From contig DAIOGO010000010.1 in the NCBI GenBank assembly GCA_036745195.1, positions 1-37,741 of the forward strand: 37,741 nucleotides of DNA. Reading direction: 5' to 3'. Shown here piece after piece: positions 31,966 to 37,741 of this stretch (positions within the stretch are counted from its first letter, which is position 1; the number at the start of each line of letters is the position of its first letter). The notes beneath the pieces were generated by a model that had not been told where the DNA came from, searched no databases, and saw nothing but the letters and a program-made list of their open reading frames with translations. The translations under genes and the position numbers were made by a program. The DNA is from JBFHRE01 sp036745195 (GTDB taxonomy: Bacteria > Actinomycetota > Acidimicrobiia > Spongiisociales > ZC4RG35).

Positions 31966-33422
31966 GTCGGCCGCCCTCGTCGTTCGATGGCAGCCCGGGC
32001 TATCAGCCGATCATCGAAGGCGGCGATCCTCCCCGCCGCCTCCTGACCCCGCTCATGGCCTTTACCGAGGATCATGACCGCGTCCCCGGGTTCGGCCATC
32101 GACACGGCCAGGTCGATCGCCCTCGCCCGGTCGGGCTCCACGATGGGAACGACATGCCGAGGGATTCCGCTCATCACCTGAGAGATGATGGCAGCCGGGT
32201 CCTCCGATCTCGGGTTATCGGAGGTGAGTACCACCACGTCCGCCGCCGCCGCCGCCGCCCCCATGGCGGGCCGTTTGGATCGATCGCGATCTCCCCCCGC
32301 CCCAACCACCACCAGCAGCCGCCCTGCGGTGTGTGGTCTCATCGCCGCCAGCACCGCTTCGATCCCCGCCGGGGTATGGGCATAGTCGACGATCACCGTC
32401 ACGGGATGATCGCCCGACACAGTCTCCAGCCGGCCCGGGATCTGGGGCGCCTGCTCGAGTCCGGCCACGATCTCCTCCGGCGTGTACCCGAGGGCATAGG
32501 TGCAGCCCGCCGCCACCAGCGCGTTCTCCAGATTGAAGGTTCCTCCCAGGGGAAGCAGCAGCCGACGGTCGAACCCATCCGGAAACCGCATCTCGATCAG
32601 GAGTGACCGGGTCGTGGACTCGATGATCTCCCCCGACAGGTCGGCGCCGGCCCCAACGGTGACCACCGGCAACGCCACCTGCCCCGCCAACCGAGCTCCA
32701 TGAGGATCGTCGACATTGATCACGGCCGTGCCCACCCGCTCGGGGTCGAACAGCGCCGCCTTGGCAGCAAAGTACGACTCCATGTCACCGTGGAAGTCGA
32801 GATGGTCGGGCGAGAGATTCGTGAAGGCCGCCACCTCGAACCAGGTCGATTCGATCCTGCCGAGGGAGAGGGCGTGAGACGACGCCTCGGCCGCCACCAC
32901 CTGCACCCCCCGCTCGACCATCACAGCCAGGATCCGCTGAAAGTCCGTCGCCTCGGGAGTGGTGCGGGGATTGGGGATGAGATCGTCGGCGGCCCGTGTC
33001 ATCACCGTGCCGATCAGACCCGTCACCAATCCCTTCGATCGGGCGATTGCCTCGATCAGGAAGGTCGATGTGGTCTTGCCGTTGGTGCCGGTGACCCCCA
33101 CCAACGCGAGGCGACGGCTCGGATTCCCGTGGATGGCGGCAGCGACCGGCGCCATCGCTTGTCGGGTGTCGGCGACGATCAGTTGCGGAAGGTCGACCGC
33201 CACCGGTCGCGAGACCATGAGGGCGGCCGCCCCGGCCTTCTCGGCGACGGCGCAGAACTCGTGTCCGTCGGCCGAGGTGCCCACCACGGCGATGAACAAC
33301 CCGCCGGCCACCACCTGCCGGCTGTCGTGGGTGGCGTCGATGACCCGGACCTGGCGGTCGCCGACCACGGTGCCTCCGGTGATGGATGCAAGCCGTCCGA
33401 GGCGCTCACCCTGCGATGGCAT
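31962..33422 (-). CDS. murE: UDP-MurNAc-tripeptide ligase (meso-DAP adding)
   Basis: A 486-aa Mur ligase that adds the third stem residue. The ATP loop is TGTNGKTTST (111-120), the carbamylated lysine K221 is in YFAAKAALF, and domain 3 holds VIVDYAHTPAGIEAVL. DNPR (402-405) in LTSDNPRSEDPA is the meso-diaminopimelate specificity motif; lysine-adding enzymes differ here. This predicts mDAP-type peptidoglycan. The ATG at 33422 overlaps the PBP gene by 17 bases. The length is normal, so it is not a MurE-MurF fusion. Confidence 0.96.
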   Translation of the reverse strand: MPSQGERLGRLASITGGTVVGDRQVRVIDATHDSRQVVAGGLFIAVVGTSADGHEFCAVAEKAGAAALMVSRPVAVDLPQLIVADTRQAMAPVAAAIHGNPSRRLALVGVTGTNGKTTSTFLIEAIARSKGLVTGLIGTVMTRAADDLIPNPRTTPEATDFQRILAVMVERGVQVVAAEASSHALSLGRIESTWFEVAAFTNLSPDHLDFHGDMESYFAAKAALFDPERVGTAVINVDDPHGARLAGQVALPVVTVGAGADLSGEIIESTTRSLLIEMRFPDGFDRRLLLPLGGTFNLENALVAAGCTYALGYTPEEIVAGLEQAPQIPGRLETVSGDHPVTVIVDYAHTPAGIEAVLAAMRPHTAGRLLVVVGAGGDRDRSKRPAMGAAAAAADVVVLTSDNPRSEDPAAIISQVMSGIPRHVVPIVEPDRARAIDLAVSMAEPGDAVMILGKGHERGQEAAGRIAAFDDRLIARAAIERRGRPT

Positions 33423-35181
33423 CGGGGATCACGCCCATCTGGTTGAGGGCGGCCTCCATCACCTCGGCAAACGCCGGAGCGGCGGCGGCTCCCCCGTAGC
33501 GAAACTCGTAGGCGGGTTCGTCGATGAGCACCGCCACGACGATCTTGGGATCGTCGATCGGAGCCATCCCGACGAAGCTCGCCCGGGTGGCCGCCGTGTA
33601 CTTGCCGTCCGTGCCGAGCTTGAGGGCCGTGCCGGTCTTGCCCCCGACCCGGTAGCCCTCCACCTTGGCTTCGCTCCCGGTGCCGTCGGTCACGACGTCG
33701 GCCAGGATCTGACGCATGACCCAGGCGGTCCGCTCGCTCACCACCCGGTGGGTCTGGGGGGTCAGGTGGGTGGTGTTGCCGTTCTCGTCGATCATCGCCT
33801 TGACCAGAGACGGCCTGGTCCACACGCCGTCGTTGGCGATGGCGGCGTAGGCGGCGGCCATCTGCAACGGGGTCACGGCGACCGAGTACCCGATGGCGGC
33901 GGAGGCCTGGCAGGAGCTGCACGAAGGATCGAGCTGGAACGACCCCGCCGCTTCGCCGTTGAAGTCCACCCCGGTGAGTTGCCCGAGGCCAAAGCGGGTC
34001 ATGTAGTCGCCCAGGTGTTCGTGACCCACCCGCTGCTGCACCATGATCGTGCCCACGTTCGACGAGCGGATGAAGATCTCGCGGACGGTCAGGTCCTCGG
34101 TGGCATGCTCCGTCGAGTCCTTGAAACACCCGTTGATGTCGTCGTCGGGTGACTGACAGGCGCCCCTCGTGGTCTCGATCGTATCCGCCACCTGCGGGAT
34201 CACGGTGTCGATGTCCACGGTCCCGGTGTCGATGGCCGAAGCGATGGTGATCAGCTTCTGGACGGACCCGGGCTCGTAGGTGCTGCGAATCGCGATGTTG
34301 GAGTAGTGGTTCTGGGCCTCGACGACCGGTTCAACCACGGTCCGGCTGACGGGATCGAAGGCGGGAGCCTCGACCAGCGCCAGGATCTCCCCCGTCTCGA
34401 CCTCCAGAACCACGATCGAGCAGCCGATGGCGCCGGTGACCTCCAATCGGCGCCGGCACACGTCGTATCCGATGTACTGGAGGGACGAGTCGATCGTGGA
34501 GACCAGGTCGCTACCTCGGACCGCTGCCACCTCACGACGGTTGGGCGCCTGCGGGATCGCTCGCACCTCGGCCGCCGCCGCCTCGTATTCGAGAACACCG
34601 TCCTTGCCGCTCAGTTCCTCGTCGTAGACCAGTTCCAATCCTTCGAGCCCGACGATCTGATCCTTGTCGTCGGTGGTGACGAGGCCGACCACCGAGGCGG
34701 CCAGCGCCCCGGCCGGGTAGGCCCGCATCGGCTCGGGCATCACATAGACGCCTTTGAGACCCTGGGCGACCACCTGGTCGGCGAGACTGGGGTCCACCCG
34801 GCGGGCCAGGTAGGCAAACGAATCGCTCTTGGCGACGCTCGCCCTCGCCTTCTCGACCGATTGGCCGGTGAGGGCGGCCACCACCTGGGTGGCATACAGC
34901 GGGTCATCCATCTCGGCCGGCACCGCGTACACGGCCCGGGAATCCACCGTGATGGCCAGCGGGGCGAGATTGCGATCGAAGATCGTCCCCCGGGGCGCCT
35001 CGAGTGTGACCGTTCGCACCCGCTGCTCGAGACCCCTGCTCTCGAACTCGGCGGCCTGGACCACCTGCACGTCGACGAGTCGGTATGCGAGTCCCAGCCA
35101 GGTAAGGCACAGGCAGGCGCCGAGCACGGCCAGCCGGGCCTGACCCTGATTGCGGCGGCGGGCGGCGGGACGGGCTGCCAT
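33406..35181 (-). CDS. ftsI: Class B penicillin-binding protein (FtsI/PBP3-like transpeptidase)
   Basis: A 591-aa septal transpeptidase. A single transmembrane helix (about 17-35) precedes the dimerisation domain (APRGTIFDRN at 62-71). The transpeptidase motifs are S306-V-Q-K309 in YEPGSVQK, S373-S-N375, and K515-T-G517. There are no PASTA repeats at the C terminus. Unusually, six cysteines lie outside the membrane as three spaced pairs: C242/C254, C342/C352 and C421/C424. The last is a CSSC next to the conserved IGYSVAVTPLQ. The 340-355 region between the catalytic motifs is a short acidic insertion holding C342 and C352. The gene follows the ftsL-like gene by 26 bases and precedes murE. Confidence 0.93.
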   Translation of the reverse strand: MAARPAARRRNQGQARLAVLGACLCLTWLGLAYRLVDVQVVQAAEFESRGLEQRVRTVTLEAPRGTIFDRNLAPLAITVDSRAVYAVPAEMDDPLYATQVVAALTGQSVEKARASVAKSDSFAYLARRVDPSLADQVVAQGLKGVYVMPEPMRAYPAGALAASVVGLVTTDDKDQIVGLEGLELVYDEELSGKDGVLEYEAAAAEVRAIPQAPNRREVAAVRGSDLVSTIDSSLQYIGYDVCRRRLEVTGAIGCSIVVLEVETGEILALVEAPAFDPVSRTVVEPVVEAQNHYSNIAIRSTYEPGSVQKLITIASAIDTGTVDIDTVIPQVADTIETTRGACQSPDDDINGCFKDSTEHATEDLTVREIFIRSSNVGTIMVQQRVGHEHLGDYMTRFGLGQLTGVDFNGEAAGSFQLDPSCSSCQASAAIGYSVAVTPLQMAAAYAAIANDGVWTRPSLVKAMIDENGNTTHLTPQTHRVVSERTAWVMRQILADVVTDGTGSEAKVEGYRVGGKTGTALKLGTDGKYTAATRASFVGMAPIDDPKIVVAVLIDEPAYEFRYGGAAAAPAFAEVMEAALNQMGVIPDAIAG

Positions 35182-35207
35182 TCAGCCGGTCCCGGACCGG
35201 CGGGCAC

Positions 35208-35609
35208 TCATGGGGCGGCCTCCATGGCCAGATCCTGACCGGCGTCCACCACTTCCCCATGGGAGGGAACAACTCCGTCGACCACCAACACCAGGCGATC
35301 GTCTGGATAGACCATGCCCATCTGCTCGGCCAGCGGGCCGATCCGGGTGGCGTTCTCCAGCCCGGCCAGACGCAGGTTCAGTTCCTCGACCCTCGCCTGC
35401 TCGGCCTCGATCCGGGTGGCGAGAGTCGAGAGTTCGACCGCGCCACGATCCAGCGTCGTCCTGACGACGACCATGGCGAACATCGCCAGGACCACGACGA
35501 GCGCGAAGAACACGAAAGGGCTCAGCCGCGGTTTGAAGCGCGGGGCAGTCCCGCCGATGACCCGGAGCCCCGGCGCCCGCCGGGGAACCGCCTGTGGTCT
35601 GGCGGTCAT
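35208..35609 (-). CDS. FtsL/FtsB-like septum formation protein
   Basis: A 133-aa bitopic membrane protein. The N-terminal 27 residues are basic and proline-rich. One transmembrane helix follows, FVFFALVVVLAMFAMVVV (about 32-49). An extracytoplasmic coiled coil comes next, ELSTLATRIEAEQARVEELNLRLAGLENATRIGPLAEQMGMVYP. This is the FtsL/DivIC pattern, and position between rsmH and the PBP gene is the ftsL slot. FtsL joins FtsQ and FtsB to activate FtsW and the PBP. The sequence is weakly conserved, as usual, so identification depends on topology and context. The ATG start overlaps the rsmH stop as ATGA. Confidence 0.85.
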   Translation of the reverse strand: MTARPQAVPRRAPGLRVIGGTAPRFKPRLSPFVFFALVVVLAMFAMVVVRTTLDRGAVELSTLATRIEAEQARVEELNLRLAGLENATRIGPLAEQMGMVYPDDRLVLVVDGVVPSHGEVVDAGQDLAMEAAP

Positions 35610-36529
35610 GCTGCGATCCTCTCGATTGCCCGCAGCCTGGCCGACCGGGCCCGCGGATTGGCGGCCACCTCGGCCGGGGACGGCTTGGCCGAACCGAGTA
35701 GCCGGAACTCGACCTTGGCCCCACAGCCACACACCGGTAGACCCGGTGGGCAGACACAACCCGCCACCTCGGCGGCGAAGCGGCGCTTCACGATCCGGTC
35801 CTCGAGCGAGTGATAGGCGATGGTCACCACCCGGCCATCGACCTGGAGCATCGTCAACGCCGCGTCGAGGCCTTCGACGATCGCCTCCAACTCCTCGTTG
35901 ACGGCGATTCGGATCGCCTGAAAGGTCTTGCGGGCCGGGTGCCCTCTGCGCCGGACGGCCGCCGGCACCGCCCCCGCCACCGTCTCGGCCAGTTGCAGAG
36001 TGGTCGTCAGCGGGCGCGCAGCGACGATCGCCCTGGCGATACGGGCGGCGTGTGGCTCCTCCCCGAATCGACGGATCAACCCGGCGAGTTCCCGTTCCTC
36101 GTAGGAATTGACGATGTCGGCGGCCGAGAGCGACTGCTCCGGATCCATCCGCATGTCGAGCGGTCCGTCGAATCGATATGAGAACCCCCGCCCCGCCTCA
36201 TCCAGTTGATGGGAGGACACGCCGAAATCGAACAGGACTCCGGCCACCGACTCGATGCCGGCCTGTTCGAGCAGGACCCGGAGATCGGCAAACGAGCCGG
36301 CCAGCACCTCCACGCCGAGGGCTCTTCCCCGGGCTCTGGCGGCCGGGTCTCTATCGATGCCGATCACGGTCACCTCGTTCAACTCCTCCATCAGTCGCTT
36401 CGCATGTCCGCCACCACCAAAGGTGGCGTCGACCACCACCCCTCCCTCGACTGGCCCAAACAGCGCAACGACTTCGTCGGCCATGACCGGAAGGTGGTAG
36501 TGGTCTTCGTGTTCCGGTTCCTGGGCCAT
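35606..36529 (-). CDS. rsmH: 16S rRNA (cytosine-1402 N4) methyltransferase
   Basis: A 307-aa SAM-dependent methyltransferase (formerly MraW) that modifies C1402 in the ribosomal P site. The SAM motif is VDATFGGGGHAKRLMEEL. LFDFGVSSHQLDEAGRGFSYRFDGPLDMRMD is the family hallmark, and IAYHSLEDRIVKRRF is present near residue 250. The four-cysteine tract CVCPPGLPVCGCG near the C terminus is usual in actinobacterial RsmH. The ATG at 36529 places the conserved HLPVM at residues 12-16. A TTG at 36556 would add nine residues. Its start codon and G-rich ribosome binding site are inside the 17-bp stem described at 36527-36608. Confidence 0.95.
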   Translation of the reverse strand: MAQEPEHEDHYHLPVMADEVVALFGPVEGGVVVDATFGGGGHAKRLMEELNEVTVIGIDRDPAARARGRALGVEVLAGSFADLRVLLEQAGIESVAGVLFDFGVSSHQLDEAGRGFSYRFDGPLDMRMDPEQSLSAADIVNSYEERELAGLIRRFGEEPHAARIARAIVAARPLTTTLQLAETVAGAVPAAVRRRGHPARKTFQAIRIAVNEELEAIVEGLDAALTMLQVDGRVVTIAYHSLEDRIVKRRFAAEVAGCVCPPGLPVCGCGAKVEFRLLGSAKPSPAEVAANPRARSARLRAIERIAA

Positions 36530-36608
36530 TGCCAGCCCCCCGGGCGCTGGTACCAAAGGAAGCGGGCGGAGTCAGGGGCCTTCCATTGGTTCCGGGGGGC
36601 TGGCAATG
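36527..36608 (-). promoter_or_regulatory. Two-tier inverted repeat masking the rsmH start
   Basis: The outer arms are CATTGCCAGCCCCCCGG (36527-36543) and its exact reverse complement at 36592-36608, a perfect 17-bp stem. Inside it, CCAAAGGAAG (36553-36562) pairs with CTTCCATTGG (36580-36589) with one mismatch around a 17-base loop. In the minus-strand mRNA, the 3' outer arm contains the G-rich ribosome binding site (36536-36541) and the AUG of rsmH. The structure starts 30 bases after the mraZ stop. No T-run follows, so it is not a simple terminator. It could be a translational switch, a processing site or a DNA cruciform. Confidence 0.8.
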
Positions 36609-36638
36609 AGCCAGACACAGGCATTCAGGCGATGACGA

Positions 36639-37052
36639 TCACTCTCCTTCCGCCAGGTAGTTCTGCTCGCCCCGCTGACGGATCGCCAGATAGCGGGGCT
36701 TGCTCCAGACCTCGATTCCCTTGCGGATCCCGACCAGTGCCACCTCTTCCCCCGGCTCGAGCCCGCTGTAATTGCGCAGTTCCGGCTTGACCAGGATCCG
36801 TCCGGCCTTGTCCATGGTCTGGACATCGGCGCCTCCGAAGAAGGTCCGGATGAGATCCCGGTTGACCGGGGTGTCGGTGAGGGCGTCCATCTCGTCGCTC
36901 TTCTTCTCGAAGGCGTCGGTGGTGTAGATCATCAGCTGACCGTCCCGGCCTTTGGTCACCACACAGCCCGATTCGAGCTCACGACGGTATTTGGCGGGCA
37001 TGACGACCCTGCCCTTTCCGTCCAGCGTGTGGAAATCCTCTCCGACCAACAC
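36639..37052 (-). CDS. mraZ: Transcriptional regulator MraZ
   Basis: A 137-aa protein with two AbrB-like (SpoVT-AbrB) domains: LVGEDFHTLDGKGRVVMPAKYRREL at 2-26 and FFGGADVQTMDKAGRILVKPELRNY at about 71-95. MraZ forms a ring and binds TGGGN repeats ahead of its own gene to repress or modulate the dcw operon. The GTG start aligns with the family's MFLGEY opening, and AGGA lies about 10 bases upstream. It is the first gene of the dcw cluster, separated from rsmH by a 109-base gap filled by the inverted repeat. Confidence 0.95.
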   Translation of the reverse strand: MLVGEDFHTLDGKGRVVMPAKYRRELESGCVVTKGRDGQLMIYTTDAFEKKSDEMDALTDTPVNRDLIRTFFGGADVQTMDKAGRILVKPELRNYSGLEPGEEVALVGIRKGIEVWSKPRYLAIRQRGEQNYLAEGE

Positions 37053-37097
37053 GATCGATCAGTCCTGCCTGTAGCGGTCTGCTGTCCTCCGGGCGGC

Positions 37098-37125
37098 ATC
37101 ATAACCCACTTCGCGCCACTTGCAA
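37098..37125 (-). promoter_or_regulatory. Promoter of mraZ and the dcw operon
   Basis: On the minus strand, -35 TTGCAA (37120-37125) and -10 TATGAT (37098-37103, five of six consensus positions) are spaced by 16 bases. The -35 lies within a perfect 10-bp palindrome, ACTTGCAAGT (37118-37127). The leader to the mraZ GTG would be about 40 bases. This is the clearest housekeeping-type promoter in the window. Confidence 0.6.
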
Positions 37126-37134
37126 GTACTTCTC

Positions 37135-37161
37135 CCCCATTTCATCCCACCCTCACCCCCA
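37135..37161 (-). promoter_or_regulatory. MraZ-box operator upstream of mraZ
   Basis: On the minus strand TGGGA (37145-37149) and TGGGG (37135-37139) are exactly 10 bases apart (TGGGATGAAATGGGG). A further TGGGG lies at 37157-37161, 12 bases from the next. This matches the direct-repeat TGGGN sites separated by 5 bases that MraZ binds in other bacteria. The repeats sit just upstream of the -35, and another TGGGT overlaps the spacer (37104-37108). Confidence 0.6.
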
Positions 37162-37210
37162 GCGCACCACAGAGGTACTGAAATGGGAACGTTCAGCGGA
37201 GAATCAGGGT

Positions 37211-37234
37211 GACTGCCGACGGCCGACTGCCGAC
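37211..37234. repeat. 10-bp direct repeat downstream of the HNH gene
   Basis: GACTGCCGAC occurs twice (37211-37220 and 37225-37234), separated by GGCC. It lies 6 bases after the HNH gene stop. It is similar in flavour (GCCGAC/AGCC units) to the hairpin parts of the repeats at 1-39 and 9330-9396. Function is unknown. Confidence 0.4.
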
Positions 37235-37239
37235 CGGCT

Positions 37240-37741
37240 TCAGGAGGCGGTTTCGAGCAGCAGGTATTGATGCCATACGGGATCGAGGGCGTATCCCGAA
37301 CTGGCGTAGACCCAGGCGTGGTGGGCCGGGGCGGAGGGCCTGCGTACCAGAGCCAGCCCCACTTCTTCTGGCAGCCTGTCACCTTTGCGGGCGTTGCACC
37401 GGCGGCAGCAAGCAACCACGTTGTCCCAGACGTGCTGGCCCCCCCGTGATCGAGGGATCACATGATCGATGCTCTCGGCGCTCGCCTGGCAGTACTGACA
37501 GCGGAACGCATCGCGACCGAACACGGCCCGTCGCGTCACCGGGGTAACACGATGGTGGGCGACGCGCACATAACTGGTCAGCCTCACCACCGAGGGGACG
37601 GCCACCTCTGCTCGCTCGGCGTGCCACACCTCGGGACGGGCCTCGACCATAACGGCGCGCCCGCGCAAGATGAGGACGACCGCCCGCCGGGCGTGGACGA
37701 CAGACAATGGTTCGAAGCTGGCGTTGAGGACCAAGGCACCT
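37240..37741 (-). CDS. HNH endonuclease family protein (5' end beyond the window)
   Basis: At least 164 aa are visible. The frame continues to the window edge, and related proteins begin a few residues earlier (a short Met-containing stretch before LVLNASFEPL), so the true start is probably outside. The N-terminal LVLNASFEPLSVVHARRAVVLIL region is a conserved DNA-associated domain of this family. The HNH core reads RCQYCQ...SIDHVIPRSRGG...WDNVVACCRRCNARKGD, with CxxC pairs for zinc and DH as the catalytic pair. Stand-alone HNH proteins of this type are widespread in actinobacteria and their biological role is unclear; there is no sign of an intron, phage or restriction context here. Confidence 0.85.
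   Translation of the reverse strand, partial: GALVLNASFEPLSVVHARRAVVLILRGRAVMVEARPEVWHAERAEVAVPSVVRLTSYVRVAHHRVTPVTRRAVFGRDAFRCQYCQASAESIDHVIPRSRGGQHVWDNVVACCRRCNARKGDRLPEEVGLALVRRPSAPAHHAWVYASSGYALDPVWHQYLLLETAS

Noticed and set aside
31962..33422. MurE-MurF fusion explaining the missing murF
   Set aside because: The protein is 486 aa with one set of Mur ligase motifs, the normal size for MurE alone.
36527..36608. Intrinsic terminator or MITE as the explanation of the inverted repeat before rsmH
   Set aside because: There is no T-run after the stem on the minus strand, and the bases flanking the outer arms do not form a target-site duplication. A mobile palindrome is not fully excluded and needs a genome search.
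37240..37741. Homing endonuclease or prophage fragment
   Set aside because: The HNH protein is of a widespread chromosomal actinobacterial type, with no intron, integrase or phage gene nearby and base composition like its neighbours.

Overview
The window is a gene-dense, visibly GC-rich bacterial chromosome segment with GTG and TTG starts among the ATGs. I read it as an actinobacterium (Actinomycetota). The evidence is the division and cell-wall (dcw) cluster order from mraZ to divIVA with sepF and no ftsA, a DivIVA/Wag31-type protein, an actinobacterial-type (class 2-like) IleRS, a PHP-domain DnaE1, and a pair of Get3/ArsA-like ATPases of the kind called BagA/BagB in mycobacteria. An Acidimicrobiia-like lineage is my guess for the class, with low confidence. 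There are no tRNAs, rRNAs, CRISPR arrays, insertion sequences or phage genes, so this is a core region.

Layout. 1-5.6 kb: MFS permease (+), MATE exporter and endonuclease III (-), then xanthine phosphoribosyltransferase, thioesterase and EamA permease (+), and a small membrane protein (-). 5.6-9.3 kb (+): a 540-aa tandem ThyX-like protein, a 69-aa unknown, and the two Get3-like ATPases. 9.4-13.8 kb (-): DNA polymerase III alpha and a zinc-finger rhomboid protease. 13.9-17 kb: 6-phosphofructokinase (+) facing rluD, lspA, a DksA/TraR-type zinc protein and a DUF167 protein (-). 17.0-20.2 kb (+): ileS. 20.2-37.1 kb (-): the dcw cluster. Its transcription order is mraZ, rsmH, ftsL-like, ftsI-like PBP, murE, mraY, murD, ftsW, murG, murC, murB, ftsQ, ftsZ, pgeF, yggS, sepF, yggT, divIVA. 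Beyond mraZ lies an HNH nuclease gene cut by the window end.

The dcw genes are tightly coupled: most junctions are 4-base ATGA or GTGA overlaps. Together they make lipid II (MurE, MurD, MurC, MurB, MraY, MurG), polymerise and cross-link septal peptidoglycan (FtsW with the PBP), and build and place the Z ring (FtsZ, SepF, FtsQ, FtsL, DivIVA). MurF is missing from the expected slot between murE and mraY.

The most unusual items are these. (1) An 82-bp two-tier inverted repeat with a perfect 17-bp outer stem buries the ribosome binding site and start codon of rsmH. (2) The tandem ThyX-like protein has a ThyX signature that appears split between its two domains. (3) Eight genes that begin transcripts carry TAnnnT 6-9 bases before the start codon, which points to leaderless mRNAs. 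(4) A heptamer-plus-hairpin intergenic repeat occurs twice. (5) The division PBP has three cysteine pairs outside the membrane.

No stretch over 300 bases lacks a gene; the longest gaps are 37053-37239 and 24163-24325.
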